A stretch of DNA of 64,000 nucleotides from Gaeumannomyces sp. JS-464 (Eukaryota > Ascomycota > Sordariomycetes > Magnaporthales > Magnaporthaceae). Numbering within the stretch: position 1 is the stretch's first letter; each line of letters opens with the position of its first letter. Of this stretch, positions 24,523 through 36,257 are shown one piece after another. The stretch covers positions 2,314,399 through 2,378,398 of the forward strand of contig NGZR01000007.1 of assembly GCA_002197995.1 (NCBI GenBank), read 5' to 3'. A program made the translations under genes and the position numbers. A model generated the notes under the pieces. That model was not told the DNA's origin, ran no database searches, and saw nothing but the letters and a program-made list of their open reading frames with translations.

Positions 24523-25506
24523 ATGTCGAGCCCTTCCTCACTGCACCCCCGTCTCCCCAAGATCACAAAACCCCAAGACTCGACCTCGAGGCCGGAGGCT
24601 ACAGAGAAAATGGAGAAAGACGACGTTATATACCTGTATCCTGTCGCCGAAAGTCAGGTTGGGGCGCAGCCGCGCAGCAGGACGCCCGCAGAGCAGCGAG
24701 TTCTGTTCGAGAAGGGCGAGGTCTTGACGTCCAAAGCGACAATTTCCCTGCTATGCCACGGGACCTTGACTCCAGGCGGCGATAGCGCGACCCTGCTCGT
24801 TGTCGACTTCAGGTTCGTAGCGTCGTCCCAAGCCAAGAGGTTCTGCAAGGCACACATGAGGCTGGCGTTCCGGGACGTCGGTGACAGCAAGCCTGTTACC
24901 CCGGTCGTCTACCGCATTGCACCCCAGGACCGCTTCTCGATCGAGCCTGGAGAGGATGTTTGGAAGATCAAGCAGTTCGGCAATGTCGATGTGGGCGGCG
25001 GTGCGGGCGGGTTCAAGGGCGGCATCCAAGGTGGCATGGAGAGAGAGGGTGCCAAGAAAACCAAGCACTCCATTCTCCTCACTGGCAGGAAGAGATTCGA
25101 GGTTGGCGGATACCTGGCCGAGACGGTGGCAGTGTGGGACCTGGAGGAGGATCTGGTGGAAAAGCGCGGCATCCCGACTATCCTCCGAACGGCGGTTATC
25201 CTCAAACGCAAGCCAGGGCACTCGTTCCGGATCGAGGTGGAGCTGACGACCGAGGTCAATCTCTGGGCAAGGCTCCAGACCTTCATGGGTCAAGGCGAGC
25301 AGAGTGTGCCCCTTGAGGACGTCGAGGTCGACCCGAACGAGCCGACGCACATTGTGTTGGACGAGGACGAAGACCTTGCCGCGTGGGCCGCGAGGGCCGA
25401 CGAGGAAGGCGTGCTACAGAAGCTGGGCGAGCTGAAGCTGCAGGACGACCTGGTCCACGTCACAAACGAAAAGCTGATGGCCAATCACGCCCAAGCGGCA
25501 CAATGA
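24523..25506 (+). CDS. Conserved-looking protein of unknown function, 327 aa
   Basis: Unbroken intronless 327-codon frame. I do not recognise the family. Residues 1-30 are Ser/Pro/Lys-rich and a second Met lies at residue 30 (MEKDDVIYLYP), which could be the true start. Residues ~45-250 look like a mixed beta domain with regular strand-like segments (LLVVDFRFVASSQAKRFC, VVYRIAPQDRFSIEP, TAVILKRKPGHSFRIEVELT), interrupted by a Gly-rich loop (VGGGAGGFKGGIQGGMERE). The C-terminal ~70 residues are acidic and helical. No signal peptide or transmembrane segment, so probably intracellular. It is divergent from the S8-ankyrin protease and 562 bp upstream of the NLR-like gene; the position suggests, but does not show, a shared role. 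Composition resembles normal coding sequence. Confidence 0.75.
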   Translation: MSSPSSLHPRLPKITKPQDSTSRPEATEKMEKDDVIYLYPVAESQVGAQPRSRTPAEQRVLFEKGEVLTSKATISLLCHGTLTPGGDSATLLVVDFRFVASSQAKRFCKAHMRLAFRDVGDSKPVTPVVYRIAPQDRFSIEPGEDVWKIKQFGNVDVGGGAGGFKGGIQGGMEREGAKKTKHSILLTGRKRFEVGGYLAETVAVWDLEEDLVEKRGIPTILRTAVILKRKPGHSFRIEVELTTEVNLWARLQTFMGQGEQSVPLEDVEVDPNEPTHIVLDEDEDLAAWAARADEEGVLQKLGELKLQDDLVHVTNEKLMANHAQAAQ

Positions 25507-26068
25507 AGTGACGCTTCACTTTCCCAAAAGAGAAGGCCCATTCGTTGGCTACCAGGAAGGCTCTCATACTACCACCATATTACATTGATGATCTACGCCC
25601 GAGTTTAATACGCGCATTACCACACCCCCACCTAGACCACCTCCTCTTTCCACAGATAAACCTAGGTAGCCAAGCTTTTTTTCGGGCGCAAGACATGCGA
25701 GGCACATCAATGATAGGCGCTCGCTGACTGTGACTGGGACGCGGGGCTGAAAGCTCGGACGAATACGTGCAGAACCTGCTGGGGGCACCAGTACACGGAA
25801 TGGCAGATCTTCGTAGCGCACGTGTGATGCTGTCGCGTCCGACGACTCCTGAATGCCGACAAGGCCGACTGATGGAATACAAAGAGAATTCTCTGGCGAG
25901 ACTGGAGCGCTTGAATTGGGCCGACGCTTGCGCGCTGCCGCGTGAATCCCGACTGCCTCCTGCCTTTAAAGTTCCTAGCCTTCGACGTTTGGTCAATCTT
26001 AGGTGGCCGCATTCGCGCCCTCGCCTTCCGACCGGGGCGTCTCCAGGCTCAGAACGCGCCAAAGCGCC
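25507..26068. other. Promoter region of the NLR-like gene
   Basis: 562 bp between two plus-strand genes. It holds the 3' flank of the orphan gene and the promoter and leader of the NLR-like gene. A 109-codon frame at 25767-26096 is out of frame with the assigned NLR start and shows no domain. Confidence 0.5.
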
Positions 26069-29000
26069 ATGGCGGGCTCGACTACGCTGTGAGTAACCCT
26101 CGTCGCCTCTAACAAAGATTACCAGTCCTGTTGCTTACAATCCTGCGGCTAGCCTCGTCTTCGTGACCGGCATCGCCGCTGGAGGCATTCCTACAGTCGA
26201 AGGCTACGACAGCACACACACCTACTTTTCGCAGCGCTTTGCTGGCGAGAATACCCAGCTTCTGGTATACGACACGGTTGATGTCTCGGCTGCTGATTCT
26301 GCTGCTTCGATGCCTAAACTACATGATTCCGCTCGGGGTCTGCTGCAGGCGCTGCAAAAGACCAGACAAGCACACGCCGACGAGGCCTGCGCCAAGCCCG
26401 GCGCGAAACTGGTGTTTCTCGCCCACGACATTGGCGGCTTCGTCGTCAAGCAGGTGAGGGAGCATCGTCCAGTCGTTCTCACATCAGTGGCATTTCTAAC
26501 AGGCCAGCCATAGGCTCTTCTCATGTCTAACTCGGAGCATCGCTTCGAATGGATTGCGGCGGGGACTATCGCTACGGTAACTAAAAAGCACAGCCTTGCT
26601 CTCCCGGTTGCTTTATTTGGTTAGATGCCTGTGTGGCCAGATTCTAATGATGGAAATCTCGGCGCATCTCTCAACAGCTCTTCTTCGGGACTCCGCACAT
26701 GCTGCCCAGCTTAACGACCTGGGAGGGTCTTGTGGTCAAAATGCTAGCCGAGACGGAGGCCACACTGGACTTCCTATCATTCCTCTTGCATTTACCTAAA
26801 GACGCTGCCCAGCTAGAGGTGGACTTTGAGGGGATATCTGGATGCTACCACATTGTCAACTTTCTTGCAAACGGCCGTTGTGCTCCCACGGTATGTATTA
26901 GTGGCATATCGTGGCCTCGATCCTTCCCTACCACATTTTAACTTCCATTTTTTAATGCTAGGTCACTACGGCGCATATGCATATGCCCACTTACACGTGC
27001 GACCAAGCCGTCGTGTTGGACTGCGAGCCGCACGAGATGTGGCGATTCGGCTGCCAATTGCCACAGAGCGTCAAGGTGTGCAGTGCCATCGACTATCACC
27101 TCAAACTCAAGGATGACGGTAAGTGTATCCTTGGATATTGAGACGCTAGGGGGATAAGGAGTAGATGCTAAACCGCGGCCGCCCCAGACTCTGAGGAGGT
27201 TAGCAGACGCTTTTCGCGCTCCTTGGCTCGGCTACATCCGGAGTTGCATCAACTCAGGGCCGTATCCCACAGCTCGATGCTCACTGATGTGACCAAATGG
27301 ATCGCTGGTGATTGGCTCAGCGATTGGGTTGAAACAACTGAGAAGTGCCTCCTGCACGTCTTCGGGCTCCCTGGCGCAGGCAACTCGTTGTTCGCCACCA
27401 GGCTTGCCGCCCAGCTTGAACGTGGCGGGAATCTCGTTCTCACCTTCTCGATCCACCGCCACCGCGGTCGAAACAAGTCCAGCGTTGACTTGTTCCGCTC
27501 CTTCTGCCAGCAGGCGCTCCTATCGCCGTCAGCTCTCCGCTCCACAACACAGCTCCGCTCCTACCTCAGCCACGGCGACATTTTCACGAAGGAGGCATTC
27601 AAAGGACTTCTGTGCTCTATCCTATCGTCTTACCACGCCGAGTCGTCTGTGTTCTGCGTCGTAAATGCCATCCACAACTATTCCCCAGAGCTCCAGAGGG
27701 GATTGCTGGCCGATCTCGAACAAGTCAAAGCCTCGTCGCAAGGATCCTTCAAGGTACTTGTCACAAGTTACGGGCTGGAGGAATGGCCGGGGCCGCTGCC
27801 ACCATGTAGAGATATCGACCTGGATCGCGAGATTAAACAAGTCACGACAGGCAAACAAGCTTCGGAGCTCCAGAGGCTCGCCGAAGCACGTATGCGAAAG
27901 CTTGCGAATACCAGTCCAGTGTGGAAGGCTGTACTGGAAGAGGATGGCGCGAGGCTCTGGACCGGATCCGAAACTCTCTTTGAGATTTCCCAAAAGTTCG
28001 CATTCCTAGAAAGGGCTGCCATCCCGTCCTCCCTAGAAGCCGGCAAAGCCATGATCAACGCGATCCCCACCGCTTTCGACAGCTTTTTCAGTCGCCTCGA
28101 CGCAAAATTCGGGTTCCTCACAGACGGCAGTCTAGGCGCCGCGGTCTTGCCTTGGATCACGCACTCTACTCGCCCGATGACTCTGTCTGAGTTGGCTGTT
28201 TGCTTGGCCCTCGAGCGGGTCCCGGACGGGGAACTCATGGCGGCATCCTTGAGAGAAAAGGTCCCCCTGAGTCTGCGCGCGGACCTAGAAGCCGCTTTGG
28301 GGCCTATAATAAACATCGCCGGAGAGAAGGTCGAGCTGCTGCATCAGGTCTACGAGGATCTTCTCCTCGCCCGACCCCAGCTGAAGGAGGACATCCACCT
28401 TCGGCTGATGACCAAATGCGTCAAGTATCTCAATATCATCCCCGCTTCGTGGAAAGGCCGCGGCGATGAACCTGAACGAGAATCTCTGCTGGCCGAGTAC
28501 GCGGCGCTCCACTGGCCGGCGCACTACCGCCAAGCCAACGACAAGGTCGCAGCATCCTCCTTAGCCAGCTCTCTTTTCTCCCAAGAGAGTGACGCTTTCG
28601 AAAGATGGATGGGGATTTACACGCACTATTCAAAAACGGGCCCCGGCTCGACGATCCGCCCGACAACACGCATCCACGTCGCGAGCTTGTTTGGCTTGAC
28701 TGCGTTGCTACAAACGCTAGCCCCTGGGCCGGCCGCGACACCGGAACAAAGCATGGAGCTGCAGCAGGCAATGGAATTCTCTGCAATTAATGGCCATGCC
28801 GAAACCGTACGCTACCTTGCAAGTGTAAACGTGTGGACGGAGAATGCTTGGACAAAGGCATCTCGCGCGGAGGACTTGCCGACAACGATGGCGTTGCTTG
28901 CGGCATACAGAGAGCATGCAGGCCCCCAAGGACAGTCTGGCCCAAGTGATACGAAATCGAACCCGCTTCTTGAGGCAGCGAGGTACGGGTTCACGGACGG

Positions 29001-32000
29001 TTTTGCGCTGCTGCTGGACGGGATCGAGAACGCCAACCTCGACGTTGCCACGCCAGGGACAAAGCTCACGGCACTTCACCTGGCATCACGGATAGGGAAC
29101 GCAGCGGTGGTGCAGCGCTTGATCGAAGCCAATGTGAAATTGGGCCTCGCCGACAGCAGGGGCTACGATGCGCTCCGGTACGCGGCTGAGGCAGGCTTCG
29201 CCGACATTGTGAGCATAATCATCGAGGCAAACGAGTCAAACCAGACGCCAGAGGCATCAAAGGTTCCCATGGCACATTTAGTCAACGGCCAGACAGAATC
29301 GCTCGATACCCCTCTCCATCTAGCAGCGTCAAATGGACACCTCCGGGTCATCAACGTCCTCCTTCCAAAGAAGCTCGGCGCCTCACTGGACATGACGAAC
29401 AAGCGCAAGTATACCGCGCTTCATTCCGCTGCAGAGAGAGGGCTCCAAACCGTGGTGAGGAGACTCCTCGAAGCAAAAAAAGAGAGCGAACCTATGCTGC
29501 CAATACAGCGACTTCTCGACGGCGAACCCGACGCCCTGTCGCCCCTGGATCTGGCAGTGGCGGGTCGGCACATGAGCACAATCATGGAAATGCGCGTCTC
29601 GGGGCTCTATGAGAGCCCCAAAATTCTGGCATCCGCGCTGGTCAATGCGTGTCAGGTGGGGACACCGAGATAGTTCTGTATATCCTGGAATGGCACAAGG
29701 CCTCGTTTCGCTCGGACGGGCCGCTCCGAGGAGAGGACGGGGACACCGCGCTCCACCTCGCCGCCAAACGGGGGGATATTGCCATGTTCCAAAAAGTCAA
29801 GGACTCCGGTCTGGTTCAGCTTGACTTTGCCAACAACAGAGGGCGTAAGCCCATCCACGAGGCTGCGCTATCGGGGAGCCTCCCAATCCTGAGTGGCTTC
29901 AAGAACGAGCCTGACCTAATCAGCTGTACAATGGACGACACGAACAAGACGCCGCTCCATTTAGCAGCTGAGGCTGGCCACTACGAGACCGTGTGTTGGC
30001 TGTTGAGACATTCACGGTGTAGGAACGAGCAATCCACGGAAGGCGACAGCACGGCGGTGATGCTTGCCGCAGCGAACGGCCACGAGAGCATCGTCCGGCT
30101 GCTTCTCGAGTCTAAGTACGATGAAATGACAGGCTCCTCCTACACATTGCTGTGAAGCGAGGGTGGAAGGGCCTGATGCAGCTAGACATCTGCGCTGGGG
30201 CCAAGGAAATCCTCAATTGGCAAGATCCCGGCGCCGGAGGCAACACCGCACTACATGTCGCTGTCAAGTACAAGAATTCGGAGATGATCGAGACTCTCCT
30301 TGGCATGGGGGCAGATGCCAACATCGTCAACAAGCACGGCTGGTCACCCTTCACCCTAGCGATGAAGACAAACGACATCGGCCTAGCACGGGCTCTCCTT
30401 GATGGATCGCCCAGCATTAAAGTAGACGAGCGGGACCCAGAAGGCTTGACTCCGCTGTTGCGAGCGTGCCTGCGTGGGGCATGCAGTCTAGAGATTATTC
30501 GCGAACTCCTTAGAGACAAGAAGCACAAGATCGATCTCGAAGCCAGATACCCCGAGCTCGACGAACACCCTAACATCTGGGGCATGAGACCGCTGCATGT
30601 TGCGGCATTATTATTGCGGGATCAAAGCTACGAGGAGAGCGAAACGGGCACCGACGACTGGGGGTCTGAAAACTCCTATTTAGTGTCCGAGATCGATGAA
30701 GGGATGAAAGCGACAGACGAGCTGCTCAAGCTGCTTCTTGAGGCTGGAGCCGACCCGAGTGCGACGAGCATGGACGGCTCCACTCCGCTGTTCCTCGTTG
30801 CGGAAGCAGGCCACATCGATGCCGCCGCGGCCCTGCTAGACAAAGGGGCTGAAGTCAGGGCGAGGAACAGGACCGGCTCGTCTCCGTTGCATAGGGCGGC
30901 TCAAAGTGGCCATGCGGGCTTTATCAAGTTCTTGAAGAAGAGGGGCGCCGATATCGAGGCCACCAAGGCGGCCGGTGACCCCAAAAGCATGGGGAGCGTC
31001 ACGCCGCTGGTCATGGCCGTGACCAATCGCCACTACGCCGCTGTCGAGGCGCTGCTCGACTGCGGAGCAAGCCTCGGCCGCGCCTTGCATCTAGCCGTCA
31101 TCCACGGAAGTCTAGAGATCGCCAAACTCCTTTTGGCCAAGTACCCATATCCGGGCATCCTCGACCCCAATTTGGGGACTCCGCTATGCCTAGCGGTCGC
31201 GACAAGAAATTTGGAAATGTTGGAGCTGCTGCTGAAAGCACCTGGCCCAGACCTAGTGTCCCGTGTCGACGAAGTCAACAACATCGGCCAGACACCGCTA
31301 GCCATGGCAGTCATTCTACAAAACAAAGCCTTGGCTGAAGTGCTGCTGCGGGAGGGCGCCGACGTCAACAAACCAGACCACTCAGGTAGAACACCACTAC
31401 TTTACGCGATACCGGCGGGCACTCACGAGTTGACCGAGTTGCTGTGCAAGCACCCCGAGATCGACCTGAAAGTGGGCGGTCCACGCAACCAGCACCCCTT
31501 GCACCTGGCCTACCGCCAAGGGAGCGGCAAGATACTTCACATCGTCGACAAAGCCACTCGGGATCAGGTGGAACCCCAGAAATACACGGAGCTGTGCGAG
31601 CTGGCGGTGCACGCGGCCGTGTATCACGACGCCCTGCCAAGGGCTCGCGATTCGCTCCCTCGCGTGGGCCGCCTGTTCCGCGTCCCAGGCGTCACGGGAA
31701 ACGTAAGAGACGACGACGGCTGGACGCCACTTGACTGCGCCACGTCCCTCGGCAGCGAGGCGCTCGTCGACGAAATCAAGGACCAGATCGACGGCGACGC
31801 ATCGGTCCAGGCCGCAGGCGAGTTGGTGTCTGCCGGCGGCGGCAGCACTCGCGCCTCTTATAAATTCCCTACCCGCTGGCACGCAACCGACAGGCACCCG
31901 GTGCTCTCCCTGCTCGGGCGGGGCGATGAGGAGAGCGGCGTGGGTGTGACCGGTACGCAATTCAGTCTTCAGCGGGCTGCTCTACTGGGTACGCCCTAGC

Positions 32001-32517
32001 TTTGTTCAGACGAGACTAACGATGAATAGTGGGCATGAAAATCTCTAGGCTCCTCCCCAAGAGCTTCGCTGTCGCCCGAGCAGACCACTGCGTCCCCCCG
32101 GGTCGAGACTATTTCTTTGAAGTTTACTATGAGAAGGGTTACAGTCGAGACTCGTGGTATGTGACTAGTAAAGAGTCCCGCCCTTCTTGTAAACCCCTGG
32201 CGCGCTCTTTATATATATACAGCGGTGCCAGGCTGGCAGGACCAGCTACTACGCATGCTAACCCTCTCCCTTTTGAAAGCTCCTTCGGCATCGGCTTTTG
32301 CGACGACGGTGCGGCAACAAATAGAATGTTAGGATTTGGTAGTATGTCTTGCGGCTACCATGGCGACGATGGGCGCATCTACAGCGCGGGATTCCCCAAA
32401 CGCGAGCAGACCGAACCTCGGAAATACGGACAAGGCGACGTCGTGGGCTGTGGGTTGGACGCCGACAAGAAGCAGATTTGGTTCACGAATGGCACGGACA
32501 GCCTTGGTACGGTTATA

Positions 32518-32588
<71 letters not shown>

Positions 32589-32965
32589 CCTTTTACCTTC
32601 TCCCATTTGCCTTCCCCGCTCCTTCACTTCTAACAGGGAGAGGAACCTTTTGCTGTTGAAAAACTACAGGGGTTGCGGTCGAGGAAGTTCGTGGAAAGCT
32701 GTACCCCGCCGTCTTCTTCAACATCGAAGAGGCCGGACCTCGCATTTCGGCCGTGTTCCCAGACGAGAACGGCGACGGCCCGTTCAAGTACCAATGGAAG
32801 ACGAAGAAGGCTGCGGCCACAAGGGACGACGAGTCCGGGTCCACGAGCGACGAGCCCGATACCGAAGATGCCAGGCGTCTTGCAATGCGGCTTGCGTTTA
32901 TAAGGAGAAGCCGGAGACGACACAGCCAAGTGTTTGCTGCTGAGGAAAGCAGCGATGACGGGTAG
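26069..32965 (+). CDS. NLR-like protein: alpha/beta-hydrolase fold, NACHT-type, ankyrin array, SPRY
   Basis: Nine-exon model, about 2068 residues. Introns: 26089-26152, 26454-26513, 26577-26677, 26891-26961, 27119-27187, 31989-32029, 32157-32279, 32507-32669. Residues 1-200 resemble the SesB-type lipase-like effector domain (LVFVTGIAAGG, KLVFLAHDIGGFVVKQALL, LFFGTPH), but the GHSLGG nucleophile Ser is Asp (AHDIGG). Near residue 316 is a P-loop-like GLPGAGNS in which the Walker A Lys is Asn; the Walker B position reads VFCVVNAIHN instead of an acidic motif. Residues ~720-1800 form an ankyrin array of a dozen or more units (TALHLASR, TPLHLAAS, TALHSAAE, TALHLAAK, SPLHRAAQ). The C-terminus is a SPRY domain (ADHCVPPGRDYFFEV, SFGIGFCDD, CGYHGDDGRIYSAGF, KQIWFTNGT) with an acidic tail. 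One base is missing near 29654-29660 and one near 30134-30140; restoring both gives 6207 nt, a whole number of codons. Fungal NLRs act in non-self recognition; that role is inferred here. Confidence 0.88.
32522..32583 (+). repeat. (TC)31 microsatellite in the last NLR intron
   Basis: A perfect dinucleotide run inside intron 32507-32669, between the two halves of the SPRY domain. It supplies an extreme polypyrimidine stretch upstream of the acceptor at 32669. Confidence 0.95.
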
Positions 32966-33561
32966 GTAGTGGAATGTTGAGGACGGTGCGGGGAGGCGGG
33001 ATCCACATCGACCCTTGGGAATTAGCGCAGCTCCAATGCTGCGCAGTGAACCGAGCTATCTCAATCGCTTCACATGCAGATTGCTCCAAAGATGATGCTG
33101 CCCAGATTATATATACACGTGCAGAATGCAGAATCTGTGATTCCTGGTAGTGCCGCCCCGGGGCTCAATCGGCATCCCAACATGTCCGTCATCAACAGAA
33201 ACGAACCAGAAACGACACTGACTCCATGGTACTGGTACTGGTGGTGCCACCCGGGATTTAGATCGCCGACAGCCGACCGATGATTGGCCAATGGCTGCTG
33301 GAGTGGAGCCGTCTGGACCCTGGAAATGAGAGGCCAGGGGTCTTGCTTCTTGGCTCTCGACTTTTTTTTCTCCCACCGCCTTCGGTAGCCTCGGAGACCA
33401 GCAAACAAAGGGGTTCACTGCCCATTTGTTGGCGAGCTGCTTCGCTGGTGCGCTCCTTAAAGCTGTTCTTTTGCTTGTTCGGGTTTGTAGCTTCTTCTTC
33501 TCTTTTTTTCTGCCTTGTCATTTATTCTTTTTTTCCTTCCAGAACAACGAGGTCGCCCACA
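32966..33561. other. Promoter/leader region of the sterol isomerase gene
   Basis: 596 bp with no supported gene. The right-hand 200 bases are strongly T/C-rich, as expected for the leader of the following gene. Confidence 0.5.
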
Positions 33562-34312
33562 ATGTCGTCCCCAATCAGCGGCTTCCTCCGTTTCGTGGCC
33601 GTCCTGCTGGCGGTGGTGTCGCCGATGGTGTACATGCTGGAGCAGAGGCTCGAGTCCTTCTACATCTTCGAGCCGGGCCACCTGCACGACCTGTCGACGC
33701 GGGCCATCGCCGCGCACGGCAACGACACCAAGTCCATCGTCGACTACATCGTGGCCGAGCTCAAGGGCCAGCCTCGAACGGCGCCCCACGTCAACGTGGA
33801 CCAGGAGTGGATCTTTAACAATGCCGGCGGCGCCATGGGCGCCATGTACATTATCCACGCAAGTGAGTAGACGCCGTGTCTCTGTTGCCGCCCCCATGTC
33901 CACGGCGATCTGCTGACAGGTCCCCCGCGGTTTTCCACAACCCAGGCATCACCGAGTACCTCATCATCTTCGGCACCGCCATCGGCACCGAGGGCCACAC
34001 GGGCCGGCACACGGCCGACGACTACTTCCACATCCTGACGGGCGAGCAGTGGGCGTACGTGCCCGGCGCGTACAAGGCCGAGGTGTACCCGGCCGGATCG
34101 GTCCACCACCTAGTGCGCGGCGAGGCCAAGCAGTACAAGATGCCCGAGGGCTGCTTCGCGCTCGAGTACGCGCGCGGCGCTGGATCCCGCCCATGCTGTT
34201 CTTTGGCTTCGCCGACGGCCTCAGCAGCACGCTCGACTTCCCGACGCTGTGGCGCACCACCGTCGTCACGGGCCGCGAGATGCTGGGCAACCTGGCGCTG
34301 GGCAAGTTTTAA
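33562..34312 (+). CDS. erg2: C-8 sterol isomerase (ERG2 family)
   Basis: Two exons separated by an 83-nt intron at 33863-33945 (GTGAGT..CCCAG). Start [20 protein letters not shown], followed by a single N-terminal membrane anchor and [12 protein letters not shown]. The conserved core reads [38 protein letters not shown] and [16 protein letters not shown], matching ERG2 and sigma-1 receptor-type proteins. The enzyme moves the sterol double bond from C8 to C7 in the endoplasmic reticulum during ergosterol synthesis. Near 34176-34181 the frame slips (one base missing or two extra): the natural continuation is ARG(G)[14 protein letters not shown]. Corrected length is about 222 residues, normal for the family. 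The C-terminus LGNLALGKF is intact. Confidence 0.95.
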
Positions 34313-36257
34313 AAGAGATGTGACGAGTTCTTTTTGGTGTGTTGTCGGACACCCGGTAAACGCGGAGAAGTGGTGGTGGTTGGTAGAACAGGAGTACGAG
34401 AAGGTGGCGAGTGGAGCGACCAAAACTTGTATGTATGTAAGCATAAGCTCCAACAAAGTTTAGATATGCCGCTGTAAATCTATTGGTAATTAATTGGTGC
34501 GAAATCTGCTCCTCGGCCGCTATGCATGTGATAGCATGAAAATGCAACCTGGGGCCCCAGAATCTGGCATGCCATGCTCGATATCGCACGAGCAGCGAGC
34601 CCGTGTTGCCTTTTGACAGCGCTCGCCGGATTTTCAGGGGAGAGGCATTGACCAGAGGCTCCGCACCAAACCCGGTAGCGTCCCGGTTCTTTTATCTCGA
34701 GGCCCATGTTATCAGTTATGATTTTTCCCGTCGTTCTCGTGCCCGGTGCCGACGCTGTTCAGACAAGCCTTTCGGGTGGCTGTTCTTGGCCTCTTGGCAG
34801 ACCAGCGGAGACGGCGGGAGGGTCGGGGAAGGTGTGGGAAATCCCCGAGGGACACAAAATCCACACAGCAGCACCATCTGACATTTGACGCGTTGCACCT
34901 TTTGGCTATCGTAATCCGAACACCATCGTTGGCAAGAAGCAGCACCAAATCCTTTCGCCAGCTCTTCCGAAACATTAATTTGCAACACCTTCTGCATTTG
35001 GCAGGTGCGTTCTCCCTGACCCCGGGAATGCTGCTCGGTCTTTTGTGCTGTGACTATTCCCGTCAAATCAGAGGCCACGGGCGGGTATTTGCGCGTCAGC
35101 GTCACGTTGCACTCGGCCAAGGCGGCATCTCGTGGGCTAAGCTTTGACCAAGGAAAGCCTGCGACGCGGATCGCCCGTGGGACCCCCACAGCCGAGGGCA
35201 ACCAACGCCACGGGCAGGGGTGACTCCATGGCTCCTCGGACGAACAGAGCTCGAGGCATCGCGTGAGCATAGATCGGCCTCCCTCCAGGTGGTAGGTAAT
35301 GTGGTAATATGCGTCTGCATTTGGCCACCGAAGAGCCTGGCGCCTGGCCTGTAATCGGCGCCATCACTGATCTCGACGGGCACTGGCTGGACCTCAAAGC
35401 CGTACAAACACACGCCATTGACTGCACGTACTCTGCACAAAGCCGAGGTCCCGGCCGCGTGCCCTGATTTGGCAGCCAACAGCCGTCGGATCGGTCCCTT
35501 TCCAGAAGAAAAAAAAAATGAGACCGAATAGAGTGGCTCGATCCACACAGTTCCCCTTCCTCACGGTCCGATACGACATGCAACAAGATTTGCCCATGCC
35601 ACCAACGGCAACCTCGTTTGCCCCGTCTTTTCCCTCTCTCCCACCCCTTTTTTCCCCTTCTTCTGCGTATCTTGGTGGATCTGCTCTCTGGATTCGCCAA
35701 TTGCACAGCGATGGGGTCGTCCTTCGGCCCAGTGCCACTGACGGATCCTCGTTCATCTCCTTGAATCAGCTCCGCGAGCAGCTCCCAATGCTCCTCTTAT
35801 CTCGGCCAGGGCGACGGCGAGGGATGCCTGTTTGTGTTGCAGAGGACCCGCCATCACGCTAGTGCAGAGAACTGCGGGCAGCTTCCCTCCTGCGACCCTC
35901 GCCCCAGACAGTAAAACTTGGGACGGATCTGGAACGGTGAAGCACGCTGTGCACCAGCCCAGATAAGAGAAAGTGGGCGGCCAAGTGTGGGGGACGTTGC
36001 ACTCCCTGTCATGCGTGCCCCGATCAAGAGATTACCCGGGCGAGCGACCTTCCTGCGTCTGACACCTCCCGCCTTTGCCTTTTGCCTGACAGGGACCGGT
36101 TGGGGAGGTACTCGGGCGAGCGCAGGGTTCTTATAAAACAAGCCGCGTCTTCCTGCCTCTTCTCCTCCGGCCCTTGACCCCGTCTCCTCGCGACGGCTTC
36201 CTACCTCCCCCTCACTGCGCACGTTGCAAGTCAGCCCGCTCGCAGCAGCCGCCCATC
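34313..36257. other. Intergenic region upstream of the PTR2 transporter
   Basis: 1.9 kb without a supported gene. It holds the 3' flank of erg2 and the promoter of the peptide transporter, with a TATA-like element at 36132-36138. Open frames on the minus strand near 34716-35756 lack any domain. Confidence 0.5.
36132..36138 (+). promoter_or_regulatory. TATA-box-like element upstream of the PTR2 gene
   Basis: TATAAAA about 120 bp before the ATG at 36258, followed by a C/T-rich stretch suited to a transcription start and leader. Confidence 0.45.

Noticed and set aside
26069..32965. NLR-like gene as a decayed pseudogene
   Set aside because: Only two one-base losses, eight well-formed introns, and the same error type occurs in essential genes such as erg2 and IES1.
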